NCBI GenBank assembly: GCA_030749225.1 | Contig: JASMKO010000055.1 | Span: 1-33,724 of the forward strand | Direction of reading: 5' to 3' | DNA length: 33,724 bases | DNA from: Verrucomicrobiota bacterium | Lineage (GTDB): Bacteria > Verrucomicrobiota > Verrucomicrobiia > Limisphaerales > UBA1096 | Part shown: in pieces, positions 17,607 to 27,365 of the stretch | How the letters are laid out: each line of letters begins with the position of its first letter | Numbering within the stretch: the stretch's first letter is position 1 | Translations under genes and position numbers: made by a program | The notes under the pieces: model-generated | The model's input: only the letters and a program-made list of their open reading frames with translations | Database searches by the model: none | Told to the model about the DNA's origin: nothing

Positions 17607-20036
17607 ATGAAAGTAACCTACAACTGGCTCAAGCGGTATGTTGACTTTGACTGGTCGCCCGACGAACTGGCCCATCGGCTGACAATGATCGGCCTCGAGG
17701 TCGAGGGCGCTGAGAAGGTGTCTGGCGGTTTCGACGGCATCGTGGTCGCCGAGGTGCTGGAGAAGGCGCCCCATCCTGATGCCGACCGCCTGTCGCTGTG
17801 CAAAGTGAATGACGGCTCGTGCGAGCGGCAGATTGTCTGCGGCGCGACAAATTTCGAGGTCGGCAGCAAGGTCCCTTTGGCGATGCCCGGTTGTGAGATG
17901 CCCACCGAACCGGGCGCGAAGCCGTTCAAGATCAAGATCAGCAAGGTTCGCGGCGTTGAGTCGCAAGGCATGATGTGCTCGCCGAAAGAGCTTGGCCTTG
18001 CCGAAGACGCGGATGGGTTGATGATTCTACCGGGCGACGCGCAGGTCGGTCGGGCGTTCGCCGAGCACTTGGGCCGCAGTGGCGACGATGTGGTTTATGA
18101 CTTGGAAGTGACGCCGAACCGGCCGGATTGGAACAGCGTCATCGGCATCGCCCGTGAGATCAGCGCGCTCACCGGCAACCCGCTGCGGCTGCCGGAGATC
18201 CCCGACCTGCCGACGGACAATGAGGAGGCCCTGGCGCTGGTCGATGTGCGGCTCGACAACGCTGTGCACGGTCCGCGCTACAACGCGCGCGTGGTGCGCG
18301 GCGTGACGGTTGGCCCCAGCCCGGGCTGGATGCGTGACACGCTCGAGAGGGTCGGTATTCGCAGTATCAACAACGTTGTTGACGTCACCAACTACGTGAT
18401 GATTGAGACTGGCCAGCCGTTGCATGCGTTCGATTACCATCTGCTTGCCAAGGCGGACGGCGAGGTCAAGCCAGTGATCGTCGTCCGCGACGCTGTCGAC
18501 GGCGAACGATTCACCACGCTCGACGAAAAAGAACACGAGCTGACCGGCGATGCACTGCTGATCGCAGACGAGACCCGGGGCATCGCGCTCGCCGGCATCA
18601 TGGGCGGGCTCAACAGCGAGATTGCCGCTGGCACCGAGGATGTGCTGATCGAGTGCGCCTATTTTAACCCGCAAAACATTCGCGCGACGGCCAAGCGCCT
18701 GGGCATCAGCACCGACGCGTCGTATCGGTTCGAGCGCGGCTGCGACCCGGGTTGCTGCGACTGGGTCAGCCAACGAGCCGCGCAGCTCATCATCGAGACC
18801 GCCGGCGGCCGCTTGGCCAAGGGCTGCGTCGACGCCTACCCGGCGCTCGCCGAGCCTGCGGAAATCTCGCTACGTTTTGCCCGCACCGACGCGCTGTTGG
18901 GCATCGAGGTTTCGCCGGACGAGCAGGTGGCCGCGCTCACCGGGCTTGGCCTTGATGCGGTGTCACGCGACGGCAATACAACGGCGACGTTTCGCATCCC
19001 GACGGCGCGCGTCGACCTGAAGCGCGAGGTTGATCTGATTGAGGAGGTCGTGCGCGTGTACGGTGTCGACAAGGTGCCGTCCACATCGCCGCGCGGCTGT
19101 GTTGGCAGCGACCCGTTCGACGCCACGCATGATGCGTTCGCAGAGATTCGCTCGATCCTGACTGGGCTTGGCCTGTACGAGACGCAGACGCAGACGCTGG
19201 TTTCTGGCGAGGCGGCATCGATTCTCGGGATCGACCCGATCGCGCTCGAGTACCCGTTGAGCAGTGATCAGGACAAGCTGAGAACGAGCCTGCTGCCCGG
19301 TTTGGCCAACGTTCTGCAGCACAACGCCAACCACGACACTGCCGACGCGGCCCTGTTCGAGATCGGGCGGGTGTTCCGCGACGTCGACGGCCAGACGGTG
19401 GAAAGCTGGAGCTTGGCCATCGCGCTGACCGGCCGGCGGGACGCGCCGTTTCACGAGGGTGCCGAGCGAGATGCGGTGAATGAGTTTGCCGACCTCAAGG
19501 GGATCATCGAGGAGTTTGCCGGGCAGTTCGGCATGCGTGGCGTGAGCTACGAGCGGCACGATGAGCCGGGGGATTTTTTCGTCGAGTCTGGCAGCGTGAA
19601 GCTGGGCAATGCGCCGGTGGGTACGCTTGGCCAATTGTCGCCGCTGCTCGCGCGGCGGCACGACCTGAAGCATCCGGTGTTCTTCGCCGAGTTCGACCTT
19701 GGCCAAGCGCTGCAACGCCGCACGACCAAGCGCAGCTACAATGCGCTGCCGGCGTTCCCCGGCACGCGCCGCGACATTGCGATGCTCGTGGCTGACGAGA
19801 CCACGCACGACGCCGTGCTGCGAAGCGTCCGCAAGGCCAAGCCGAAGCACCTTGAGTCGGTGGAGCTGTTTGACATCTATCGCGGGGAGGGCGTCGATGC
19901 GGGGCACAAGAGCGTGGCGTACACCTTCCACTACCGCTCGAAGGAAGGCACATTGAAGGACAATCAGGTTGACGCCGTCCACGAGAAAGTGATCGAGCAG
20001 TTGCGCAAAGACCTCAACGCGACGATTCGCGGTTGA
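17607..20036 (+). CDS. pheT: Phenylalanine--tRNA ligase beta subunit
   Basis: An 809-residue beta subunit of the alpha2-beta2 PheRS that attaches phenylalanine to tRNA-Phe. The N-terminus MKVTYNWLKRYVDFDW is family-typical and fixes the ATG at 17607, with AGCGG just upstream. The open frame extends 16 codons further to 17559 without similarity. An EMAP/tRNA-binding domain lies around 40-150 (VAEVLEKAPHPDADRLSLCK). The B3/B4 editing region (DLEVTPNRPDWNSVIGIARE ... GIRSINNVVDVTNYVM), B5 and the catalytic-like core follow. A C-terminal FDX-ACB anticodon-binding domain carries 'FPGTRRDIAMLVADE'. The pheS gene is not in front of it, where it normally sits: the upstream neighbour is the divergent redoxin gene. 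Downstream it is followed at 7 bp by a small unknown gene. Confidence 0.97.
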   Translation: MKVTYNWLKRYVDFDWSPDELAHRLTMIGLEVEGAEKVSGGFDGIVVAEVLEKAPHPDADRLSLCKVNDGSCERQIVCGATNFEVGSKVPLAMPGCEMPTEPGAKPFKIKISKVRGVESQGMMCSPKELGLAEDADGLMILPGDAQVGRAFAEHLGRSGDDVVYDLEVTPNRPDWNSVIGIAREISALTGNPLRLPEIPDLPTDNEEALALVDVRLDNAVHGPRYNARVVRGVTVGPSPGWMRDTLERVGIRSINNVVDVTNYVMIETGQPLHAFDYHLLAKADGEVKPVIVVRDAVDGERFTTLDEKEHELTGDALLIADETRGIALAGIMGGLNSEIAAGTEDVLIECAYFNPQNIRATAKRLGISTDASYRFERGCDPGCCDWVSQRAAQLIIETAGGRLAKGCVDAYPALAEPAEISLRFARTDALLGIEVSPDEQVAALTGLGLDAVSRDGNTTATFRIPTARVDLKREVDLIEEVVRVYGVDKVPSTSPRGCVGSDPFDATHDAFAEIRSILTGLGLYETQTQTLVSGEAASILGIDPIALEYPLSSDQDKLRTSLLPGLANVLQHNANHDTADAALFEIGRVFRDVDGQTVESWSLAIALTGRRDAPFHEGAERDAVNEFADLKGIIEEFAGQFGMRGVSYERHDEPGDFFVESGSVKLGNAPVGTLGQLSPLLARRHDLKHPVFFAEFDLGQALQRRTTKRSYNALPAFPGTRRDIAMLVADETTHDAVLRSVRKAKPKHLESVELFDIYRGEGVDAGHKSVAYTFHYRSKEGTLKDNQVDAVHEKVIEQLRKDLNATIRG

Positions 20037-20043
20037 CCCGTTA

Positions 20044-20217
20044 ATGAGCGGCACGTTCGATTCATCCTCGCTTCAGCCGATGGCGGTTCGGATGCTGACC
20101 CGCATTTGTGACGGTGATACCCAATGCGAAGAGGAGGCATTGGATACGGTTCGATCTGTATTGCAAGCAAGCACCGATTTTTTGGATGGTGTACACCATA
20201 CAACTGCGGAGGGTTGA
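20044..20217 (+). CDS. Small hypothetical protein (57 aa)
   Basis: An ATG at 20044, 7 bp after the pheT stop, opens a 57-codon frame ending in TGA at 20215-20217, only 6 bp before the ABC ATPase start. The product begins MSGTFDSSSLQPMAVRMLTR and continues with an acidic helix-prone segment ('EEEALDTVRSVLQASTDFLD'). It has two cysteines (ICDGDTQC) and no signal peptide or membrane segment. No family was recognised. The tight packing between two genes on the same strand supports coding. The short length and the lack of an obvious SD keep confidence moderate. Otherwise this would be a plain intercistronic spacer. Confidence 0.45.
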   Translation: MSGTFDSSSLQPMAVRMLTRICDGDTQCEEEALDTVRSVLQASTDFLDGVHHTTAEG

Positions 20218-20223
20218 TCCATT

Positions 20224-21039
20224 ATGCCGAAGCCGGATCTGCCCGTTATAGAACTGTCGAATCTAACGATTCAACGTGACGGGACGATGATCCTGCGCGG
20301 GGTCAACTGGCGGGTTAACCGCGGCGAACACTGGGTCGTCCTAGGCGGGAACGGCTCCGGTAAGACCACGCTTCTCAGCGCCTTGAGCGGCTATTTCATG
20401 CCGTCAAACGGGGAGATCAATCTGCTGGGAGAACGCTTTGGCCAAGCGCATTGGCCGACTTTGCGGCAGCGGATAGGCCTTGTCAGCTCAAGAGTCGGGC
20501 AGATGATGGCCCAGGATGAGCCTGTTCTGAACACAGTGGTCACTGGCAAATACGGGATGATCGACTTGTGGGGGCATCCGAAGCCTGCAGACCGTGCGGA
20601 GGCGGGAAAGCTGTTGCGGCGTATCGGGTGCGGGCACCTAGCGGCCCGACCATGGGCGGTGCTATCTCAAGGCGAACAGCAGCGGGTCCTCATCGGGCGC
20701 GCACTCATGGCCCGTTCGGAGGTGTTGTTGCTCGACGAACCGTGTGCGGGGTTAGATCCGGCGGCGCGCGAAGCCTTCCTTCAGTTGGTCGACGAGTTGG
20801 GCCGCCGCCAAGCCGCGCCCGCGATGGTGCTGGTGACCCATCACGTTGAGGAGATCACGCCTGTGTTCAGCCACGTTCTGCTATTGCGTGGCGGCGTAGT
20901 GGTGGCCGGTGGGGCGAAGCTAGACGTCATGAAAACGGAATTGATGGCTGAAACGTTCGGCCAGAAAGTGAGCCTCAAAAAAAATCGGGGCCGATACCAG
21001 CTGGATTTGCAGGGCGGGCATTGCTGGACCGGGCGTTGA
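20224..21039 (+). CDS. ABC transporter ATP-binding protein (YlmA/ModF-like)
   Basis: A 271-residue ABC ATPase. Walker A is GGNGSGKTT (41-49), the signature is LSQGEQQRV (147-155), Walker B is VLLLDEP (167-173) with D-loop AGLD, and the switch histidine is H206 (VTHH). The glycine of the classical LSGGQ is changed to Gln in LSQGE, which is common in this subgroup. The segment 'TVVTGKYGMIDLWG' between Walker A and the signature is typical of the YlmA/ModF-type cytosolic ATPases. No permease gene is adjacent, so the transport substrate cannot be named. It sits between pheT with the small ORF and lpxC/fabZ on the same strand and may be co-transcribed with them. Confidence 0.92.
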   Translation: MPKPDLPVIELSNLTIQRDGTMILRGVNWRVNRGEHWVVLGGNGSGKTTLLSALSGYFMPSNGEINLLGERFGQAHWPTLRQRIGLVSSRVGQMMAQDEPVLNTVVTGKYGMIDLWGHPKPADRAEAGKLLRRIGCGHLAARPWAVLSQGEQQRVLIGRALMARSEVLLLDEPCAGLDPAAREAFLQLVDELGRRQAAPAMVLVTHHVEEITPVFSHVLLLRGGVVVAGGAKLDVMKTELMAETFGQKVSLKKNRGRYQLDLQGGHCWTGR

Positions 21040-21068
21040 CCTTGCCAACAGCCGTGGTCGCCTGTTAA

Positions 21069-22433
21069 ATGTGCGCCGTGTTGCAACAGCAAACATTGGC
21101 CAAGCCGGCGAGCTTTTCCGGCATTGGCCTCCATAGCGGCAACAAAGTCTCGATGACCCTGCTGCCTGCGCCGCCGAACTCCGGCGTCCTCTTTCGCCGG
21201 GTGGACCTTGACAGCTGCGCAGAGATCCCGGCGCAGGTCGGGAACGTCGCCGAGACCGACCGCTCGACCACACTCTCTCGGGGCAACGCCAAGGTGCAGA
21301 CGGTCGAGCATGTGCTGGCCGCCCTGTACGGGTTTGGGATCACCAATGCCGTGGTTGAGCTGAACGCCAGCGAGCCGCCCGTGGCTGACGGTAGCGCGAG
21401 GCAGTTTTGCAAAATGATTCACGAGGCTGGCATTGAGGTTCAGGCTGAGCGCGTCGAGCCGATACAAGTGAACGAGCCGATTGAGTATACGCACAACGGA
21501 ACGGTGATCTCCGCCTTTCCGCACGACGGCTTCAAGGTTACTTGCACCAGCTCCGACAAAGGGGGGCGGTTCACCCAGTTTTTCAGCGTCGAGCTGACAC
21601 CTGGGACTTGGGAGAGCGAGATCGCCCAGGCGCGTACGTTTTGTTTTTATGAGGAGATCGAGTACCTCATCAAGAATGGCCTCATTCGCGGCGGCAGCCT
21701 CGAGAACGCCATCGTCATCCGCGACGATGCAGTGCTGACGACCGAGCCGATGCGTTACCGCGAGGAGTTCGTGCGCCACAAGATCCTGGACATCATCGGT
21801 GACCTGAGTCTCGTCGGCGCGCCGGTGCGCGGGCATATCGTTGCGGTCAAGCCGGGGCACGCCGCCAATTGCGGCCTGGTTAGGCGCATCCTGCAGCAGG
21901 CGCAGCGCCCTCGCGTGGCCGCGCAAAGTTTTTCCCCGCCGGACGAGAAACCGGCCAAGCAACCGATCCAACCTGAACCCAGCCAAGTGAGCGAAGAAAC
22001 AACAGCCCCACTGGACGCCGAGCAGATCATGCAAATCCTGCCGCACCGCTACCCGTTCCTGATGGTGGACCGGGTGACACGGATCGACGGCAATCAGATC
22101 ACCGCGGAAAAAAACGTTACCATCGACGAGCCGTATTTTCAGGGCCACTTCCCCGGGCACCCGATTATGCCCGGCGTGCTGCAACTGGAGGCCATGGCGC
22201 AGGTGGCCGGCATCCTAACGCTCAAGCAGGCGGATAATGCGGGAAAGATCGCCTACTTCATGTCGGCCGAGAAAGTGAAGTGGCGCAAGCCGGTCAAGCC
22301 GGGTGACGTGCTGCAGATCGACATTGAGCTGCTCCGGGCTCGCGGCAAGGTCGCCAAGGCCCGGGGCGTCTGCACGGTGCGCGGCGACGTGGTCAGCGAG
22401 GCCGAGATCACCTTCTCCCTTGCGGGGAAGTAG
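21069..22433 (+). CDS. lpxC/fabZ: Fused LpxC (UDP-acyl-GlcNAc deacetylase) and FabZ (hydroxyacyl-ACP dehydratase)
   Basis: A 454-residue bifunctional protein. Residues 1-282 are LpxC, the zinc deacetylase committing to lipid A synthesis. It has the N-terminal 'ASFSGIGLHSGNKVSMTL', the zinc ligands H81 (QTVEHVLAALYG), H237 and D241 (HKILDIIGDLSLVG), and catalytic-type H264 (KPGHAANC). A Pro/Glu/Gln-rich linker spans about 283-313. Residues 314-454 are FabZ: 'IMQILPHRYPFLMVDRV', then GHFPGHPIMPGVLQLEAMAQ with catalytic H364 and E374. All key residues of both enzymes are present. The fusion is well known from Bacteroidetes and occurs in other Gram-negative lineages. lpxA follows 8 bp downstream, so the two form a lipid A operon. 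Confidence 0.96.
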   Translation: MCAVLQQQTLAKPASFSGIGLHSGNKVSMTLLPAPPNSGVLFRRVDLDSCAEIPAQVGNVAETDRSTTLSRGNAKVQTVEHVLAALYGFGITNAVVELNASEPPVADGSARQFCKMIHEAGIEVQAERVEPIQVNEPIEYTHNGTVISAFPHDGFKVTCTSSDKGGRFTQFFSVELTPGTWESEIAQARTFCFYEEIEYLIKNGLIRGGSLENAIVIRDDAVLTTEPMRYREEFVRHKILDIIGDLSLVGAPVRGHIVAVKPGHAANCGLVRRILQQAQRPRVAAQSFSPPDEKPAKQPIQPEPSQVSEETTAPLDAEQIMQILPHRYPFLMVDRVTRIDGNQITAEKNVTIDEPYFQGHFPGHPIMPGVLQLEAMAQVAGILTLKQADNAGKIAYFMSAEKVKWRKPVKPGDVLQIDIELLRARGKVAKARGVCTVRGDVVSEAEITFSLAGK

Positions 22434-22441
22434 CAACCTAA

Positions 22442-23215
22442 ATGTCTGAGATTCATTCCAGCGCCGTCATCAACCCCGGGGCGACCATTGGCGATGACTG
22501 TGAGGTCGGCCCGTACTGCGTCATCGGCGGGAACGTCACGCTAGGCCAGGGGAACCGCCTGCACTCGCATGTCGTCATCGACGGTCACACCGAGATAGGC
22601 TCCGGCAATGAGTTTTTTCCCTTCGCTGCCATCGGTCTCAAGACGCAGGATTTGAAATGGGAGGGCGGCACGACATGGACGCGCATCGGTGACCGCAACA
22701 CTTTCCGCGAAAACGTTACCGTGCATAGCGCGACCAGCGACGGCGAGGTTACAGTGCTGGGGTCGGACAATCACATCATGGCGTACAGCCACATCGCCCA
22801 CAACGTGCTATTGGGCAACCATGTAATTTTGTCCAACAACGGCACTCTCGCCGGGCACGTGATTGTCGAGGATTACGCGATCGTCGGTGGCCTGTCGGCG
22901 GTGCACCAATTCTGTCGGTTGGGCAAAATGTCGATCATCGGTGGGTGCTCCAAGGTCGTGAGTGACGTGGCACCATTCATGATGGTGGATGGCAACCCGG
23001 CGCGGACGCGCGCTGTGAACAAGGTGGGTCTGGAGCGTAACGGCATCACCGCCGCGGCACAGGAGGCGCTGCGGCAGGCATACCGGCTTTATTTTCGGAA
23101 AGGTCTGACTACAGGCAACGCAGTGGACTCCATCCGCGCCGAGGTCCCAGCCTTGCCTGAGTTGGAGCACTTTCTCGCATTTGTCGAGGCCGGCGACCGG
23201 GGCATCACGCGCTGA
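22442..23215 (+). CDS. lpxA: Acyl-ACP--UDP-N-acetylglucosamine O-acyltransferase
   Basis: A 257-residue protein catalysing the first step of lipid A synthesis, transfer of a 3-hydroxyacyl chain from ACP to the 3-OH of UDP-GlcNAc. The left-handed beta-helix hexapeptide repeats begin at once (SAVINPGATIGDDCEVGPYC). The diagnostic 'GLKTQDLKW' lies near residue 65, and the catalytic-site block MAYSHIAHNVLLGNHVILSN holds H117 and H120, corresponding to E. coli H122/H125. The C-terminal helical bundle follows from about 195. Its substrate is supplied by the FabZ/ACP pathway, and its product is the substrate of LpxC, encoded 8 bp upstream. No lpxD or lpxB is in this window. Confidence 0.97.
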   Translation: MSEIHSSAVINPGATIGDDCEVGPYCVIGGNVTLGQGNRLHSHVVIDGHTEIGSGNEFFPFAAIGLKTQDLKWEGGTTWTRIGDRNTFRENVTVHSATSDGEVTVLGSDNHIMAYSHIAHNVLLGNHVILSNNGTLAGHVIVEDYAIVGGLSAVHQFCRLGKMSIIGGCSKVVSDVAPFMMVDGNPARTRAVNKVGLERNGITAAAQEALRQAYRLYFRKGLTTGNAVDSIRAEVPALPELEHFLAFVEAGDRGITR

Positions 23216-23396
23216 AGTGGCTGGGCCAAGTGAAAAAAACGCCCAACCATCCGTAATAATAATCAACGTCGGTGACTAGGCCCGATCGACAGTGAAGACT
23301 TTTGTTTGATTATCATCGCCCCATCAGCATCGCGGCATTATTTGGGTCATTCTTTGTATTTGGTTGGTGAGTTGGACGTTTTAAACGACTTCCAGT

Positions 23397-23825
23397 TTAT
23401 TTTTTCTTCTTGTGAGCGTCGTGACAGGTAGAGCAAGCTTTTACCATGGCAGAAAAGGCCTTTTTTGCTTCTTCGACGTTTTTTGAGTTTACAGCTTTCA
23501 GGATGGCAGAACTACATTCGCGCAATGTGTCATTGGCTTTAGCCCAGGTGCCATCCGGGCAGCGTCCATCAGCCATCAGTGTATAACTGATCTCATTGAT
23601 CAACGCGGCATTCATTGCCAACTCGGCCCATGCCTTGTCGCTGTCGGGTCCGGCATCCAATCCCTTCTTCAATTGGGTGCAGTTGGGTTTCACTAGCCCT
23701 TTCATCAGTTGACCTGTCTTCAGGGGACGTGTTTTACCCTGCTTGACTTGGGCCATCATGGATCCACATGTGAAAACAGCCATCATTATGATGCTGGTTG
23801 CAGCATACATAGCGTTTTTTTTCAT
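23397..23825 (-). CDS. Cytochrome c'-like (class II) secreted protein
   Basis: A 142-residue protein with a signal peptide (MYAATSIIMMAVFTCGSMMA, cleavage probably before Q). The remainder is helical, with a single haem motif CSTCH at 131-135 near the C-terminus, the position typical of cytochrome c' and related four-helix-bundle cytochromes. Further cysteines at about 49, 89 and 104 are unusual for the family and might form disulfides. It lies 46 bp downstream of the Cys-repeat protein on the same strand, and the two are probably co-transcribed. Electron transfer or gas/metal-related binding in the periplasm is an inference from the fold. The tail is a run of lysines after the haem motif. 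Confidence 0.8.
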   Translation of the reverse strand: MKKNAMYAATSIIMMAVFTCGSMMAQVKQGKTRPLKTGQLMKGLVKPNCTQLKKGLDAGPDSDKAWAELAMNAALINEISYTLMADGRCPDGTWAKANDTLRECSSAILKAVNSKNVEEAKKAFSAMVKACSTCHDAHKKKK

Positions 23826-23871
23826 AGCGACTTTGGCCGAGGCAGTTTTTTATTTGGTTGTCGCAGATCGC

Positions 23872-24381
23872 TTACTTGACCTTGGCGATGTGCTTGGCCG
23901 GGGCTTTCTTGAATTTACCGGCACAGTTGTTGCAGCAGAAGGCCACCGTGTAGGTTTTCTTCGGATTGATTGCTTTGCCACTCAGCGGGCACTTGTCGTT
24001 CACTGTCTTGCGTGCCACCTTGACCTTCTTGATGAGGTTGTCGGCGTCCTTCTCGAACTTGCCCTTGCAGTTGTCGCAGCAGAAGCCGACGAGGTTGCCC
24101 TTGTAGTTGGCCGTGGCTTTGATGGCCTTGCCGCTGAACGGGCAGTTGTCGTTGATCGGGGCGGCTTTGACCTTGGCAATTGAGGCCGTCGGATTATTGG
24201 TGAATTTGCCTTGGCAATTGCCACAGCAGAACCCGACTGAGTAGGTGGCGTCCTTTTTGACAGCGTTACCGCTGAGCGGACATTTTTCGTTGACTGGGCC
24301 GGCGATGGTGCTGACCACGGCGACCAAACTCAGGCAACCCAAAAGTGTCCCGAGCCATTTCGTTGCTTTTTTTGATTCCAT
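23872..24381 (-). CDS. Exported protein with three Cys-rich YHS/TRASH-like repeats
   Basis: A 169-residue protein with signal sequence WLGTLLGCLSLVAVVSTIAG followed by three copies of one unit. Each unit has 'CP(L/F)SGKA', about 15 residues, then 'FCCxNCxGKF'. Cysteines are at 34, 52, 53 and 56, at 80, 101, 102 and 105, and at 131, 149, 150 and 153. The spacing and the 'GFCC.NC.GKF' motif resemble YHS/TRASH-type metal-binding modules, which bind copper or other soft metals. Lys/Val-rich linkers separate the units. The triple repeat in one small periplasmic protein suggests metal sequestration or sensing. The haem protein gene directly downstream is consistent with a redox/metal role, but the function is not known. 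Composition is low-complexity in lysine. Confidence 0.85.
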   Translation of the reverse strand: MESKKATKWLGTLLGCLSLVAVVSTIAGPVNEKCPLSGNAVKKDATYSVGFCCGNCQGKFTNNPTASIAKVKAAPINDNCPFSGKAIKATANYKGNLVGFCCDNCKGKFEKDADNLIKKVKVARKTVNDKCPLSGKAINPKKTYTVAFCCNNCAGKFKKAPAKHIAKVK

Positions 24382-24538
24382 AGTGCTTATATTGCTTTTT
24401 TTGCCTCTAATTTTGGCATTCGAAGGGATGCTACTTATCGGATTTCACGGCGTCAACCCCTCTTTTATCCCTTTTTTATTGCAAGTTTGGTAATGAAAAG
24501 GATACACATTTCCCACCAGAAATACGGCGCTGTGCGGC

Positions 24539-25387
24539 ATGGAATTTATCCATACAATTGAATCCAGTTCAATAAATGGATTGCAGACGATTCGTGAGGC
24601 TAGTCAAGAGGGCTTAACTCTTTGCTTCCCCGGAGTGGGCTCTGCTTTTGCCAAAAATAATGACCACACCTGCCTTATAATAGCCAAGAATGGAATCACC
24701 ACTTTGGTGGATGCCGGAACGTCCACTCCAAGGGTGCTTTTAAGCCGTGGCATCGAAATTTCCGATTTTGATTACTACCACATCACGCACAGTCATGCCG
24801 ATCATATTGGAGGTCTAGAGCAGGTGCTGCTTTATAGCCACTATGTTCTTAAGAAAAAGCCTCGGCTCATTCTCGCCAGGGAATACAAGGATATCCTTTG
24901 GGAGCAATCCCTGCGTGGAGGCTGCGGATATTGTGAAGGGGGTGTCCTTCAATTCGATGATTTGGCGGAATTTATTTACCCCAATCAGGTAGATTCATCT
25001 CCACGTGGGCTTTATGAGGTTGAGGTCGATGGCATTAAACTACTTATGTTTCGAACGGTTCATATTCCAACAGAAGGGGACAATTCAGGCTCAAAGTTTT
25101 GGTCCACCGGCCTACTGATTGACGACAGGGTGTTGTTTACGGCCGACACGCGGTTCGATCCTCTCATCTTCGAGCACATACCGATGGATAAGGTAGATAC
25201 GATTTTTCACGACTGCCAGTTACACGATCCCGGCGTTGTTCATGCGACCTACAATGAGCTTAAAACTCTAGACGCAGGGTTGCGCTCAAAGATGTATCTG
25301 ACCCACTATGGCGACATGTTTCACAAGTTCGATCCGGTGGAGGATGGTTTCGTCGGCTTTGCCCAGCCTTGGGCCATCTACCAGTAA
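24539..25387 (+). CDS. Metallo-beta-lactamase-fold hydrolase
   Basis: A 282-residue cytosolic MBL-fold enzyme. The metal motif is HSHADH (84-89, HxHxDH), with further ligands plausible at H175 (FRTVHIPTEG), D203 (LFTADTRFD) and H256 (YLTHYGDM). The overall pattern, including 'TIFHDCQLHDPGVVHATYNE', resembles the RNase Z/phosphodiesterase-like branch rather than antibiotic-hydrolysing lactamases. No signal peptide is present. Codon use is visibly more AT-rich than in its neighbours (many TTT, AAT and ATT codons), which suggests a horizontally acquired gene. It is isolated: upstream is a 157-bp spacer and downstream it converges on carB with a palindrome copy between. Substrate unknown: a nucleic acid or cyclic nucleotide is possible but unproven. 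Confidence 0.85.
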   Translation: MEFIHTIESSSINGLQTIREASQEGLTLCFPGVGSAFAKNNDHTCLIIAKNGITTLVDAGTSTPRVLLSRGIEISDFDYYHITHSHADHIGGLEQVLLYSHYVLKKKPRLILAREYKDILWEQSLRGGCGYCEGGVLQFDDLAEFIYPNQVDSSPRGLYEVEVDGIKLLMFRTVHIPTEGDNSGSKFWSTGLLIDDRVLFTADTRFDPLIFEHIPMDKVDTIFHDCQLHDPGVVHATYNELKTLDAGLRSKMYLTHYGDMFHKFDPVEDGFVGFAQPWAIYQ

Positions 25388-25414
25388 CCGCGCTTGGCCA
25401 AGCGCTTGGCCGGT
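25388..25414. terminator. Palindrome between convergent genes, possible bidirectional terminator
   Basis: The 27 bp between the MBL gene stop (25387) and the carB stop (25415) are filled by ccgcGCTTGGCCAAGCGCTTGG and flanking bases. AACCG on the left can pair with CGGTT on the right, so the iterated palindrome (perfect 16-mer at 25394-25409) extends into a long inverted repeat. There is no strong U-tract. A role in ending both transcripts is an inference from position. Confidence 0.5.
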
Positions 25415-27205
<1,791 letters not shown>

Positions 27206-27365
27206 CTGCAAAAGGCCCGGCGCGCGCCGGGCCAAACTCGGCACAGTAATCCACAAACCGGGGTGGGTGTCGAGCGAATCCAGTCATTTCGACTTTATTT
27301 GAACGTTTTGGTTTGAGTCGAATCGAAGTCCGGCGAAGATTGCGAAGGCAGTTGACCAACGAAAC

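Noticed and set aside
18963-20054. 363-codon minus-strand open frame opposite pheT
   Set aside because: Antisense to conserved pheT sequence, with no motif and no context.
20841-22184. 447-codon minus-strand open frame opposite lpxC/fabZ
   Set aside because: Antisense shadow of a well-supported fusion gene, with no recognisable domain.
24539-25387. Phage anti-defence or CRISPR-associated nuclease
   Set aside because: The MBL fold alone cannot support this. No phage, CRISPR or defence genes are nearby.
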